The notes: a model not told the origin generated them from the letters alone. A DNA stretch of 64,000 nucleotides from CALGLS01 sp047626155 (GCA_047626155.1 JBLHRR010000007.1:19659-83658), one strand, 5' to 3'. Positions 1 to 9,658 are shown, counted from the stretch's first letter. Numbers and translations: made by a program.

Positions 1-175
1 CCAACCAAACTTCATTGGAGTCCCAAAACAATCCAGCTGACTTCGCAATTACTTCTTTGTCTTTTTCTGTTTTTGCAAAAAACAAATGAATAATTCCTGC
101 GCCAAAATCATAACCATCCAAAATGAAAAACATCGCTAAAACAACAGCGATGATGCCGTACCAAAATATTTCCAT
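1..175 (-). CDS. cydB: Cytochrome bd oxidase subunit II, N-terminal part (window edge)
   Basis: Reading the minus strand from the ATG at 173-175 gives about 58 residues that run off the window edge. The start MEIFWYGIIAVVLAMF leads into the FILDGYDFGAG motif typical of the first membrane helix of CydB. CydB pairs with CydA in the quinol-oxidising, oxygen-reducing bd oxidase of the inner membrane. It begins 21 bases after the cydA stop codon on the same strand, so the two genes form an operon. Only the N-terminus can be seen. Confidence 0.9.
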   Translation of the reverse strand, partial: MEIFWYGIIAVVLAMFFILDGYDFGAGIIHLFFAKTEKDKEVIAKSAGLFWDSNEVWL

Positions 176-196
176 GATTTAATATTTTTAATATTT

Positions 197-1528
197 TTAA
201 TGTTTTTGAGCTTTTGGTCCTTCGTAAATCGTTTTCCCCACGAGGATTAAAAACAAGACACCCAGTAAAAAATACAATCCAACAAATCCTAATAAAGTAA
301 ACAAGGTATTCCCGGAAGAAACGGTAGGGGAGACGCCTTCCACCGTTTTTAATAAACCGTAGACCAAATAAGGTTGTCGTCCCAACTCGGCAACATACCA
401 GCCCGCAATATTAGCGATGTAGGCAAAAGGAGCGAGAAACATAATGCTCCAAAGAAGCGGTTTAAAGTTGAATAGTATCCCTCTCCATAAAAAGAAAACG
501 GCCAAACTCATTATTCCAATAAAAATAGTTCCAAGCCCCACCATGATATGATAAGAATAATAAAGCCCTGGAATATTTGTCGGTAATTCTTCCTCCGGAA
601 ATTTATCCATTCCTAGAATTTGCTTGTTCCAATCCTGGTAGGTCAAAAAACTAAGAATGTTAGGGACCGCAATTTTATTATCTAATTTCTTCTCCACCAT
701 ATTGGGTTGTCCGATCAATACAATTTCGGAACCAGCATGTTCGGTTTCGAAGATTCCTTCCATGGCTGCAAAAGAGGCGGGTTGATACTTTGCTACATTT
801 TTAGCATTCCAATCTCCTGTCGGAAAAGCAACTAGCAAACTGGAGACGAGCCCGAATAAAACACCCGTTTTTAAAAACAACTTTCCAAATTCCACATTCG
901 ATTTTCCCAAAATATAAAAAGCGCCAATACTAGCGACCACAAAAGAAGAGGTCACAAGTGAAGCCATTTGGTTATGTAAAAAGGCTGGAAGGAGCCAGGG
1001 GTTGCTAAATAGCGCAGAAAAGTTTTCAAGGACATATTTCCCGTTCTCCAATATTTCATAACCTACCGGATGTTGCATCCAAGCATTGGTGGCCAGAATA
1101 AAATAACCACTTGCCCAGGAACCAATGAACACTAAAAGCGCAGTGATAAAATGCATTCTTTGGCTCATCAGTTTCTCACCAAAAATAAACAAGACCAAAA
1201 AAGAAGATTCTAAGAAGAAGGAAAACAATCCTTCCATGGCCAGGGTCTGCCCAATAATACCTCCGGTGAGTTCTGAGAATTTTGCCCAATTGGTTCCAAA
1301 CTGAAATTCCATAGGAATCCCAGTAATGACGCCCATCGTAAAATTCACGGCAAATATCTTCATGAAAAATTTCGCCGCATCATTGTATTTTTCAATCTGA
1401 GTACGAAGAAATTTCCATTTGAAAAATACTATTATCAACGAAAGGCCCATCGTCAACTGAGGAAATATATAGTGAAAGGTGATAGTAAATGCAAATTGCA
1501 ATCTATCATATAAAATCATGTCTTCCAT
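197..1528 (-). CDS. cydA: Cytochrome bd ubiquinol/menaquinol oxidase subunit I
   Basis: 443 residues with about nine hydrophobic segments; the haem-bearing subunit of cytochrome bd, which oxidises quinol and reduces oxygen to water at high affinity. The chosen start (MEDM) puts the haem b595 ligand at His19 in TFHYIFPQLTMG, the same position as in E. coli CydA. The acidic pair in FFLESSFLVLFIFGEK, a His near residue 186 in FLHNQMAS, the Met of YSYHIMVGLG and the GRQP motif are all present. The protein is shorter than the 522-residue E. coli protein because the quinol loop is short. In that loop, QPASFAAMEG keeps the conserved Glu but has Ser where E. coli has Lys252. cydB follows directly. 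Identity is secure; the quinone used is inferred. Confidence 0.96.
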   Translation of the reverse strand: MEDMILYDRLQFAFTITFHYIFPQLTMGLSLIIVFFKWKFLRTQIEKYNDAAKFFMKIFAVNFTMGVITGIPMEFQFGTNWAKFSELTGGIIGQTLAMEGLFSFFLESSFLVLFIFGEKLMSQRMHFITALLVFIGSWASGYFILATNAWMQHPVGYEILENGKYVLENFSALFSNPWLLPAFLHNQMASLVTSSFVVASIGAFYILGKSNVEFGKLFLKTGVLFGLVSSLLVAFPTGDWNAKNVAKYQPASFAAMEGIFETEHAGSEIVLIGQPNMVEKKLDNKIAVPNILSFLTYQDWNKQILGMDKFPEEELPTNIPGLYYSYHIMVGLGTIFIGIMSLAVFFLWRGILFNFKPLLWSIMFLAPFAYIANIAGWYVAELGRQPYLVYGLLKTVEGVSPTVSSGNTLFTLLGFVGLYFLLGVLFLILVGKTIYEGPKAQKH

Positions 1529-1705
1529 GTTGTAAAGTTTGTTTTCATTAAAAAGGAATCCCGATTGTTATTTCTAAAGACAAGATGTAGAAGTGTTTTT
1601 TGCCAATGAAAAAGTAGGTTGCCAAAGGCCTCTCGTAAGTTTTAAGTTTAAAAAATAAGATTTACACAAACCGAAAGTTCCCGCAAAAAGAGAACAAGCC
1701 CAAGC

Positions 1706-2065
1706 TCATTCCACGTACCCCTGCCGCACCACCAAAAAATAATACCCTTCCCCCAAATCCAAATACCCCTGATCATAACAATAGTGATACGTCTTCCCTG
1801 CCTTCGTCGAATAGACATTAGTAAAGTAGCTAAATTTAAAACCCCGCTCCAATAATTTATCCCGATGCAACTTCAATTTTCCTGTCGGATTCAGCTCAGC
1901 CAGTATCCGTCTATTCTTCCGAAGGATGTTATTGATGTTGCGAATAAAGTTAGTGCTATCGCTGTTCAATTTGTTGTTGTAAGTATTCCGACAATGATCA
2001 GAACAGAATTTTTTATCCGCTCTTCCGACAAAGTCATCATCGCATTCTACGCATTTTTTTTTCAT
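1706..2065 (-). CDS. Small zinc-ribbon protein of unknown function
   Basis: 119 residues. The N-terminus carries a treble-clef or zinc-ribbon-like set of cysteines (C5-x2-C8 and C22-x3-C26) in a segment resembling MYND or DUF2116-type fingers. A basic helical stretch with several Arg and Lys follows, then a Tyr-rich C-terminal segment. Small basic zinc-finger proteins of this kind are common in Bacteroidota, and binding to nucleic acid or ribosomes is a guess. It sits alone upstream of cydA on the same strand, with 177 bases between, and ssb lies on the other strand. No function is assigned. Confidence 0.75.
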   Translation of the reverse strand: MKKKCVECDDDFVGRADKKFCSDHCRNTYNNKLNSDSTNFIRNINNILRKNRRILAELNPTGKLKLHRDKLLERGFKFSYFTNVYSTKAGKTYHYCYDQGYLDLGEGYYFLVVRQGYVE

Positions 2066-2365
2066 AATTCAATTTTTCTTCAATTATCCCTTGTTTTTCT
2101 GATTTCGTATAAGTAGCTGTTAATCAGAAGTATAAAGATTTACCATTCACTTGTAATTGCTTACAAACGACTACAAACGAAAGTACCTGTTTATGTACCG
2201 AATACCAAACCCAAAGCCCCTTTTCTTTGCAGCATATTCTTTTACTCACATCAGAGTCTGTCAGTCATTATTACAAATAGGTTCGTATTAAGCGAGTTAA
2301 GAACTAAGGACGATCAACCAATAACAGGTTAAACATTTATTATTAATCAATTAAATCATTCAAAA

Positions 2366-2710
2366 ATGACATCATTAAGAAACAGCGTAAAACTCATCGG
2401 ACACCTTGGAGCAGATCCAGAAATGAAAAGATTTGACGGCGGAAAAATTCTCGCAAACCTAAGCCTTGCGACCAGCGAAAATTATAAAAACGCAAAAGGA
2501 GAGAAGGTCACCACTACCCAATGGCATAAATTAAAAGTATGGGGGAAAACAGCAGAGTTCCTAGAAAAGTACACTCGCAAAGGTTCTGAGATTGCCATAG
2601 AAGGAAAACTCGAATACCGAAACTACGAAGACAAGGACAAGATCACACGCTACGTTACCGAAATCAAAGTCAACGAAGTATTATTAATTTCAAAAACGAA
2701 TGCCGCTTAG
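2366..2710 (+). CDS. ssb: Single-stranded DNA-binding protein without the usual acidic tail
   Basis: 114 residues forming a single OB fold. NSVKLIGHLGADPEMK at the N-terminus, the TTTQWHKLKVWGK strand and the GSEIAIEGKLEYRNYED strand are diagnostic of bacterial SSB. SSB coats single-stranded DNA during replication, recombination and repair. The usual partner-recruiting tail ending in DDxPF is missing: the protein stops right after the OB fold at VLLISKTNAA. That suggests a secondary SSB beside a full-length chromosomal one. It is monocistronic and ends before a bidirectional terminator that it shares with the convergent giant gene. Confidence 0.93.
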   Translation: MTSLRNSVKLIGHLGADPEMKRFDGGKILANLSLATSENYKNAKGEKVTTTQWHKLKVWGKTAEFLEKYTRKGSEIAIEGKLEYRNYEDKDKITRYVTEIKVNEVLLISKTNAA

Positions 2711-2866
2711 GGATTAAGTGGATTTAATAACTTCTTCGTAGTGCATACGAAAAAACCATTCGCTAACAGCTTCATTACTGTAACGGCAATTACTTTCCCA
2801 TTGCATGATTGTATTGTTTCCAGCCGACATCGACGAGCCTTCGTCCTTGTCGGTTCTTTTAACATT

Positions 2867-2906
2867 AAAAAAGCCCTTCCGAGTGAAAACTCAGAAGGGC
2901 TTTTTT
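2867..2906. terminator. Bidirectional intrinsic terminator between ssb and the 1367-residue adhesin gene
   Basis: A run of A, then GCCCTTC, GAGT, a GAAA loop, ACTC, GAAGGGC and a run of T form a hairpin with one C-A mismatch. A and T runs flank the stem on the two sides, so it can work for both convergent genes. The minus-strand gene ends 21 bases further on. Confidence 0.85.
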
Positions 2907-2926
2907 ATTATAACAAAAAAGCTACA

Positions 2927-5900
2927 TTAACGCACCAAGGCAATATCCCCTCGATACAACAAGACCCTTCCATCCACAAAAACAACTTCGGCAATGAAGG
3001 CATAGATGCCGCTATTCATCGTTTTCCCATTCAGACGACCATCCCATCCATCCTGCGAGTTTTGACTATAGGTAAAATCGACCGTTTGATAAACCTGCTC
3101 TCCCCAACGATCAAAAATTCGGAAATAATTAACCTGCTCTACACCCACACCAGTATATACTCGAAGGATGTCGTTGACGCCATCACCATTTGGAGAAAAG
3201 GCATTCGGGATAAATATATTTCTATTTCGATCAATTTCCACAACGATCTCAGCACTACCGACACAACCATTGGTATCAATAACCGTGATCTCGTAGGTAG
3301 TGGTCTCTAAAGGAGAAACCCATGGACTCATACATAGTGTATCGTTAATACCAGCTAGACTATCACAATTCAAATCCTCCAAAGGATCCCAAAGGATGGT
3401 GTCAATCGGAATATCAATGACAGAAATTGTAGGTTTTAATTCAACACTGCTCCCCAATTCTAATTCTATAATATTATTTATATCATCGTCATTGTCATAA
3501 AGAAGAACCGTAACCGGGTCAGGCTGACCAACATTAATGGTGTATTCCGTAGAACAGCCCAAGCTATCAAAAATCTGAACAGTATGCTCTCCGGCAAGGA
3601 TAGGAATAGAAGCGTTTGGAAATTGTGGTGGCCCAAAATCAACAGAGAAAGTATAGGAAAGACTTGATCCACCTGTAGGAGCTTCTATCGTAACAACCGT
3701 CTGGTCGCCATTACAAAGCGGCTCCGCAGGGTCGGGGATAACAGCCGAAATCGGATCCGGTTCATTCAAAGTTTGGCTCAGGTTATCTGAACATCCATTT
3801 ACATCAGTAATGGTTACATTATAAGTACCTGAACTTAGGCCTGAAGCCAAAGGGTTACTGTCTCCTGTATTAGGGGACCAACTGTAAGTCGTATTTCCAG
3901 GTGTCCCTCCTGTAGAAGCAACCTCTATCTGTCCATCTTCTCCTTCAAAACAAGTAGGATCAACGAAATTACTTAAAATGGCTACGAATGGATCTGGTTG
4001 GCCAATATTGATACTTATTGGTGTATTACAACCATTAGCATCCGTTGCAGTTACAATATAAGTACCTGCTGGAACACCACTAACTGTAGAACCAGAAGTA
4101 ACGGGATTCCCCCATTCATAGGTATAGCTGGGGGTTCCTCCTGATGCCATCACGGTAGCAGCACCATCAGATTCTCCAAAACAACTGACTTTAGTAGTTT
4201 GGACTCCGTCATTGAGAACATCAAAAATCAGAGGTTCAGGTGCCCCAATATCAAAGAAGGCCGTATCAGAAGGACAGAGATTATCTGATACAATAACGAA
4301 TTGTTCACCTTGGCACAATGCCATTGCGGTACTTTGAGCGATTCCTACGAAAATTTCGCCCGAAGACCAAGAAAAGGCATACATGTTATTTGTACCTGTT
4401 CCACCAGATGCGAATGCTTGGATTGAACCGTCGCAAGGTACACCTTCAAAACAACTCACTGGGCTAACCCCGGCGATCTCTAGATCAATATTTATAGAAG
4501 GAGGGCAGGGGATGAAGGTGTCTATAACAATAGTATCGCATCCATTGAAGTCGGTGATCGTCACGGAATATCGATTGTCTGCTCCACATTCCAAACTAGC
4601 AGCTACCGGGAAAGTATTACCATCAAACCACTCAATTTTGTATGGTTCAGTCCCGCCAGTTAGAATCACTTGAATAGAACCACTGCTAAACGTCGGACAG
4701 GCAGGTTCTGTAATAATCAATTGATCAACAATAAGCTGAGCAGGCGCATAAAGCGAAGCCGTATCCACCACACTACAACCAACATCATCGGTAACGGTAA
4801 CAATATATTCACCAGAGGTCAGCATTGTTGCTGTTGCTGTATTTTGATTGTTAGAATCATTCCATAAATAAGAAGAAATAGCTGTACCTCCAGGGCCGGC
4901 TACAGCATTGGCAGTAAGAGATCCCGTCATTTGATTAGGGCAACTGACACTTACAGAATCAAAAGATTGTATGATAGGTAGTGTTGGTTCAGTTATAGTG
5001 AAATTTTGAACAATAGCACAATTGTTTATGTCTGTAACTCCCACGGAAATAGGACCTGCTGGCAAATTGCTCACGCCAGGTGTTGTCTCACCATTACTCC
5101 ATAGATACATAAACGGGCCATTTGTACCAGTTGCGGTAACAGATATGGAGCCGGTAGTAATACCTGTACAAGTAATGTCTTGTTGGCTATCTACTGTTAA
5201 TTCCAGCATCGGAGCGATTAATGATTGTGCAGAGCTAAGCACACAACCTAAGCCGTCAGTAACTGTTACGCTGTAGTTGCCTGGGGGAAGTGGACTAATT
5301 GTACCATCTCCAGGTGCACCCCCCGGTACAGACCAGATGATATCATATGGCGCAACTCCATTGGCAAAAGCCACGGTCACACTTCCATCAGAGGTATTGA
5401 CACAAGCTGGATTAGTAAAGGAAGTTTGTACAGATAATGGGGCAAGGTTCGGAATGACAACAGAACCGATTACTGTTTCATTCGCTGCATCGGTAACGAC
5501 TACATTATAAGTGCCCGGCGGCAAACCTCCTACAATTCCATCTGGAATATTAGCATTTCCTGAGTTGCCAGGGTTGCCTTGTTGAGACCAGGTCAGGCTG
5601 TATGGTGCAGTTCCTCCAGTAGGCGAAACCGTAAAAGATCCATCCGTATTTCCTATTTCAGAAGTACAGACGCCAAAGTCTAATGTGAAAGCATTGTTTC
5701 CAATGGTGACTGAGCCATCCGTTAAGGTGTATCCAAGGGGACCATTTACATCTGATACTTCTATTGGTGTGCCCGGTGGAACTGTTCCTGTAAAATTAAC
5801 ATCAGAGCTGGTTCCGGTTGCACCTATAGCGGTAAAACAAATCTCGTATAAAATATTATCACCGATCAATGTCGATCCAAAAAGAATGTCATCAGAGAAC

Positions 5901-7030
5901 CAAGAAACAATGATCTGTCCAGCTGATGGTGTAGAAGAAGACAAAGTCGGAGGAATGTTTACAGGATTAACGCTGCCGAAAGCTAAGACAGCTGGATCAT
6001 ATTCGATGATGTATTGAAAGCTAAATAAATCCGTAAATCCCATAGAGGAAGAAACAGGAACACAAATGTTAGAACCTGAACTTGTGACAACATCTCCCAT
6101 CGTAGAATTAAACACAATACAGTTACTCATGTCTACTTGGAAAGAAGCGGAACAACTTCTGCCATCTTCGATAACTACATTGTAAATACCGGGTTGAGGT
6201 ATTGAAAAAGCTACCGTTTCGCCATGAGAAATATTTGAAGGACTAGGAGTTGTCCCAACAACCGTTGGGTCAGAAGCTAGGCTTATTTCTATATTCGTAT
6301 AAATAGCCGAATTGTCAAATTCTGGTAGCCCACCCTGAGCTACAAAAGAACCAGAACAAGGGCCTGAGGCAGAAGTATTAATGTTGGTGCCTTCTACTTC
6401 ATTTAGAAAAACGATACGGAAAGCATCAGTAATATTTACATTAATACAAGGTCCGGCAGGGCCACCTATTCCATCCGTTTCGTAGATACCATTAGCCCAG
6501 TCATCAATAGTCGTTGGCGCAAAAAACAATTCGATAGGGGCGCCACCATTAAGTAAATTTTGAAGTGCACCCATGTTCTGTATAACGGCATTTCCATTAA
6601 TATCAACCAACGGGGACGTTATAATATAAGGATCTCCATTTGCTGTAGTAGGGTCAACAGAAATACAAGGGTCGGAAACCATTGTTGCAAAATCAGGCCC
6701 GCTCTCTGTCGGAGTACAGGTATAAAAATGATAAGCAATTCCTGGAAGGGAAGCAGCATCCGGATCACCAAAAGTTTGCCCTCCCAGATGAGTAATGTTC
6801 AAAATGTCATTAAAGCAAAGGAACTCTACATCATTGGACTGAGCAGTAGGATCAAGGGCCTGAGTAGTTGTACCCGCAAAGGCACTAACACCAGCCGGGC
6901 ATACCATAGAGTTGGCTCCAGTTAAAGAAGGTACGGGTGTTTCTACTTGAACCGTTTTTGGCATTTGAGAAAAAGCTTCTGAAAAAAAGCAAATTGTAAG
7001 TAGAACCGGGATTAATAGACGTTTAGTCAT
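2927..7030 (-). CDS. Giant T9SS-secreted adhesin with cohesin-like domain and SprB repeats
   Basis: 1367 residues. A signal peptide ending near FSEAFSQ is followed by a ~280-residue N-terminal region of unknown fold, then a cohesin-like domain (about 305-445; FQYIIEYDPAVLAF and ILYEICF). About nine SprB-type repeats of roughly 75 residues follow (about 445-1200), each showing the G-SxxVxxxGGxxPYxYxW and GxYxVTVTDxNGC pattern. The last ~90 residues are a gliding-motility-associated C-terminal domain (IPNAFSPNGDGVND, FRIFDRWGEQVYQ, GIYAFIAEV), a T9SS type B sorting signal. The protein should cross the outer membrane by T9SS and sit on the cell surface, where SprB relatives act in adhesion or gliding. 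The gene stands alone and converges on ssb. Ligand and exact role are unknown. Confidence 0.92.
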   Translation of the reverse strand: MTKRLLIPVLLTICFFSEAFSQMPKTVQVETPVPSLTGANSMVCPAGVSAFAGTTTQALDPTAQSNDVEFLCFNDILNITHLGGQTFGDPDAASLPGIAYHFYTCTPTESGPDFATMVSDPCISVDPTTANGDPYIITSPLVDINGNAVIQNMGALQNLLNGGAPIELFFAPTTIDDWANGIYETDGIGGPAGPCINVNITDAFRIVFLNEVEGTNINTSASGPCSGSFVAQGGLPEFDNSAIYTNIEISLASDPTVVGTTPSPSNISHGETVAFSIPQPGIYNVVIEDGRSCSASFQVDMSNCIVFNSTMGDVVTSSGSNICVPVSSSMGFTDLFSFQYIIEYDPAVLAFGSVNPVNIPPTLSSSTPSAGQIIVSWFSDDILFGSTLIGDNILYEICFTAIGATGTSSDVNFTGTVPPGTPIEVSDVNGPLGYTLTDGSVTIGNNAFTLDFGVCTSEIGNTDGSFTVSPTGGTAPYSLTWSQQGNPGNSGNANIPDGIVGGLPPGTYNVVVTDAANETVIGSVVIPNLAPLSVQTSFTNPACVNTSDGSVTVAFANGVAPYDIIWSVPGGAPGDGTISPLPPGNYSVTVTDGLGCVLSSAQSLIAPMLELTVDSQQDITCTGITTGSISVTATGTNGPFMYLWSNGETTPGVSNLPAGPISVGVTDINNCAIVQNFTITEPTLPIIQSFDSVSVSCPNQMTGSLTANAVAGPGGTAISSYLWNDSNNQNTATATMLTSGEYIVTVTDDVGCSVVDTASLYAPAQLIVDQLIITEPACPTFSSGSIQVILTGGTEPYKIEWFDGNTFPVAASLECGADNRYSVTITDFNGCDTIVIDTFIPCPPSINIDLEIAGVSPVSCFEGVPCDGSIQAFASGGTGTNNMYAFSWSSGEIFVGIAQSTAMALCQGEQFVIVSDNLCPSDTAFFDIGAPEPLIFDVLNDGVQTTKVSCFGESDGAATVMASGGTPSYTYEWGNPVTSGSTVSGVPAGTYIVTATDANGCNTPISINIGQPDPFVAILSNFVDPTCFEGEDGQIEVASTGGTPGNTTYSWSPNTGDSNPLASGLSSGTYNVTITDVNGCSDNLSQTLNEPDPISAVIPDPAEPLCNGDQTVVTIEAPTGGSSLSYTFSVDFGPPQFPNASIPILAGEHTVQIFDSLGCSTEYTINVGQPDPVTVLLYDNDDDINNIIELELGSSVELKPTISVIDIPIDTILWDPLEDLNCDSLAGINDTLCMSPWVSPLETTTYEITVIDTNGCVGSAEIVVEIDRNRNIFIPNAFSPNGDGVNDILRVYTGVGVEQVNYFRIFDRWGEQVYQTVDFTYSQNSQDGWDGRLNGKTMNSGIYAFIAEVVFVDGRVLLYRGDIALVR

Positions 7031-7440
7031 TTTTTATGCTTGTTTTATTTTTGGATTTTGTGGGCACAATGAAGCTGATACCACAAAGCAAAGCGATTAT
7101 GTCGAGATCAGAATTAAAAGATATTCTATTCATCGTTTATACTATGATGGAGAAAACCCTTTCTAGCCCGCAAAAATAGAGATAGCGAACGAATTTTAAG
7201 CTATGCATTCCTGGTCATTTTACTACTTTTGGTCAAAATTGGCCATTTTGTGGCCTTTTATTGATCCGGAGTCTCTTAACATGAAAACATTAAAGTAAAT
7301 AACCATGCATACTTTGTACCAATGCTTAGCATTGACGATCAAAGGCTTACTTTTAGTATTTTGCTTTGGCGAAAAAAGAAATCTTGTCTAAAGTTAGCGG
7401 AATTGGGTTTGACTAATTAGTTGATCGGTGAATTAACCAT
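7031..7440. other. Intergenic region between hutI and the SprB-repeat gene
   Basis: 410 bases upstream of the minus-strand adhesin gene and downstream of hutI. No open frame, strong hairpin or RNA gene was recognised. It presumably holds the adhesin promoter, but no convincing -7 box on the minus strand was picked out. Confidence 0.4.
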
Positions 7441-8676
7441 TTAACGAAACACCCGCTCCACCAAATCACTTCCAAAGGCGTACGGCAAATAAACTATAGA
7501 GGGGATACGCTTAGTCATAAAAACGCTGCCTACTTTTCCACGCCCAATACTGCCAAACTCTGATTGTGCCTCTAAGGCGACAGCTCCATTGAAGGTAGCA
7601 GCATTAATGGCTTCTTCCGGAGTCATTTTCATTTTGATACAAGCCAGCGAAACCACAAAAGACATACGCCCCGATGGAGTAGAACCGGGGTTGAAATCGG
7701 TAGCCAAAGCTACTGGTAAACCGGCATCAATCATTTTACGAGCAGGTGGGTAATGGTCATTCAAAAAGAAAGGCGCTGAAGGCAATAGGGTAGCCATGGT
7801 ATCAGACTGGAGTAAGGCCGCAATCTCTTCATCATTGACTACTTCGAGATGATCTACGGATATCGCCTTATGCTTGATGGCAGCTTGTATACCGCCCATA
7901 CAGTTGAACTGATTGGTATGAACTTTTGGCTTCAATCCATAACGCGCTCCCGCCTCCATGATGCGTTCACTATCGGCTACGGTGAAGAATCCTTTTTCAC
8001 AAAAAACGTCAATATATTCTGCCAGTCCTTCATCTGCGGCTTGCGGAATCATGTTGTTACAAACGATATCCAGAAAGGCAGTTCTGTCTTCCTTGTATTT
8101 CAGTGGTAAGGCATGAGCCGCCAGTAAAGTGGACTTAATTCTAATCTTAGTATGTTTTTTTAATTCTCGGATAACGCGCAGCATTTTAAGCTCGTTTTCC
8201 AGATCTAGGCCATAGCCACTTTTGATTTCTAATAAACCAGTTCCGTATTGGGTAACCTCTTCTAATCGTTCTAAAGCACTCTCTAACAATGCTTCTTCGG
8301 ATGTTTCGCCGAGCCGTCTAGCAGAGTTTAAAATCCCGCCACCATTTGCAGCAATTTCCGTATAACTCATGCCATTGATTCGTTGGGCAAATTCCCCTTC
8401 TCGACTAGCGGCAAATACCAAATGACTGTGAGAGTCACACCAAGTCGGGAAAACCATTCGCCCCTTCGCCTCAACAACTTCATCAGCTCCTTCCGGGCAG
8501 CTGTCCATCGTCCCGAAATCTATGATGATGCCATTGTCGATGTACAACCAGGCATTGTCAATGGTAGGTAGCTCTTTCATCGAGGCTCCTTTAATGGCGC
8601 CTCTTGTAGCTATATTGTTGGAATCTTCCTCGACTTGAACGAGGGTTTTTATATTTCTGAAAAGTAGACTGGACAT
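7441..8676 (-). CDS. hutI: Imidazolonepropionase (histidine degradation)
   Basis: 411 residues, the normal length for HutI, which hydrolyses 4-imidazolone-5-propanoate to N-formimino-L-glutamate, the third step of histidine breakdown in the cytosol. It has the amidohydrolase fold: metal ligands His83 and His85 in WCDSHSHLVFA, NGGGILNSAR for substrate contact, further ligands in PKVHTNQF and SVDHLEV, and the metal Asp in ALATDFNPGS. The start at MSSLLFRN gives a full-length N-terminal beta domain. It is a lone hut gene here; hutH, hutU and hutG are not in the window. A -7 box lies just upstream on the minus strand. Confidence 0.96.
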   Translation of the reverse strand: MSSLLFRNIKTLVQVEEDSNNIATRGAIKGASMKELPTIDNAWLYIDNGIIIDFGTMDSCPEGADEVVEAKGRMVFPTWCDSHSHLVFAASREGEFAQRINGMSYTEIAANGGGILNSARRLGETSEEALLESALERLEEVTQYGTGLLEIKSGYGLDLENELKMLRVIRELKKHTKIRIKSTLLAAHALPLKYKEDRTAFLDIVCNNMIPQAADEGLAEYIDVFCEKGFFTVADSERIMEAGARYGLKPKVHTNQFNCMGGIQAAIKHKAISVDHLEVVNDEEIAALLQSDTMATLLPSAPFFLNDHYPPARKMIDAGLPVALATDFNPGSTPSGRMSFVVSLACIKMKMTPEEAINAATFNGAVALEAQSEFGSIGRGKVGSVFMTKRIPSIVYLPYAFGSDLVERVFR

Positions 8677-8693
8677 GAATTGGAATTTTGCTA

Positions 8694-8701
8694 CAAAACT
8701 A
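8694..8701 (-). promoter_or_regulatory. Putative -7 promoter box of hutI
   Basis: On the minus strand this reads TAGTTTTG, matching the Bacteroidota -7 consensus TAnnTTTG, and lies 18 bases upstream of the hutI start codon. No clear -33 TTG was confirmed. Confidence 0.4.
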
Positions 8702-8812
8702 AGGAATTAAACGTAAAAAGGTGCATTGTATCGTACCTCTTCAAAACCAAGAGAGCCGATGCGATGCACCTTTATATATTGTAAGGTTGATGAGATACCG
8801 AAAACCGAATCC

Positions 8813-9658
8813 TTATCCCATCACCGACAAATCCTTAATAATCGCTTCAACCCCTTTAGCTTTCACTTCCGCCTTGAAATCAATCGCTTGTTGTCTGCTG
8901 TCAAATTCCCCAATCAGCACTTTATAAACCGTCTTTTCTCTTAGCGTAGCAATATGTACAATGATCGGCTGCGAAAACAATTTTTCCAAACGGGCCGCTT
9001 CGGTCAATACGTTTCCATATTCTGCAAAAGCGCCAATCTGAACAGAGTAACCCGCAGAAGGCTGGCGACTAACTTTGAAGCGATACAAACCGTCTCCTGT
9101 CATGACCGGCTTAGGTGGCGTAAATACTGGGGCCGTTGGTTTCGGAGTAGGAGCAGAAGGCTTTGTGGTAGCCAAAGGAGGTCGCGAAATTGGTCGCGAA
9201 GGCTTTGTACCGGAGGCCGGTTTTGATTTCTTTCTATTCGTCGCAGTGTTGTGTTTTTTCAAAATTTCCATGAAACGATCCGCCGAAAGCGATTCTTCAT
9301 AGCGATCTACTTCTTTCCCTTGAGAATTGAAAACAAGGATAGAAGGAAGCAGCTTTATGTTGTGGATTTGTTTGTAAGCGAAACCATCAAAGTCATCAAT
9401 GTCTACTTTTACTGCGATGTAATTGTCTTTGATGTAGTTAGCTAAAGTCGGATCACTGAAAGTGGTTTCATCCATCCAACGGCAAGGCATACACCAGCTG
9501 GCGGTGAAATCTATAAAATATAGTTTTCCTTCAGTAGCGGCTCTGTCTTTAACAATGTTTATACTACCTTTGAAAAAATCAACTTTAGTATTGGCCGGGC
9601 CAGTACTCATAAAAAAAGGAACCATTAATAGGAGTAGGAAAAAAAGTCTGTTACGCAT
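8813..9658 (-). CDS. Exported thioredoxin-like protein fused to a SPOR domain
   Basis: 281 residues from the ATG at 9656-9658, chosen because it opens directly into a signal peptide (MRNRLFFLLLLMVPFF); an in-frame ATG 13 codons upstream would bury that signal. A thioredoxin-fold domain follows with the active-site motif ASWCMPCRWMD (Cys56, Cys59), then a Pro/Thr/Lys-rich linker (about 150-195). The C-terminal SPOR domain (about 205-280) contains YSVQIGAF and VLIGEF. SPOR domains bind denuded septal peptidoglycan glycans, so this may be a periplasmic thiol reductase or chaperone held at peptidoglycan. It is monocistronic. Domain calls are firm; the biological role is inferred. Confidence 0.88.
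   Translation of the reverse strand: MRNRLFFLLLLMVPFFMSTGPANTKVDFFKGSINIVKDRAATEGKLYFIDFTASWCMPCRWMDETTFSDPTLANYIKDNYIAVKVDIDDFDGFAYKQIHNIKLLPSILVFNSQGKEVDRYEESLSADRFMEILKKHNTATNRKKSKPASGTKPSRPISRPPLATTKPSAPTPKPTAPVFTPPKPVMTGDGLYRFKVSRQPSAGYSVQIGAFAEYGNVLTEAARLEKLFSQPIIVHIATLREKTVYKVLIGEFDSRQQAIDFKAEVKAKGVEAIIKDLSVMG

Noticed and set aside
2741..6925. Several plus-strand frames of 60-190 residues opposite the 1367-residue adhesin gene.
   Set aside because: They are antisense shadows of a repeat-rich coding sequence and show no protein features of their own.
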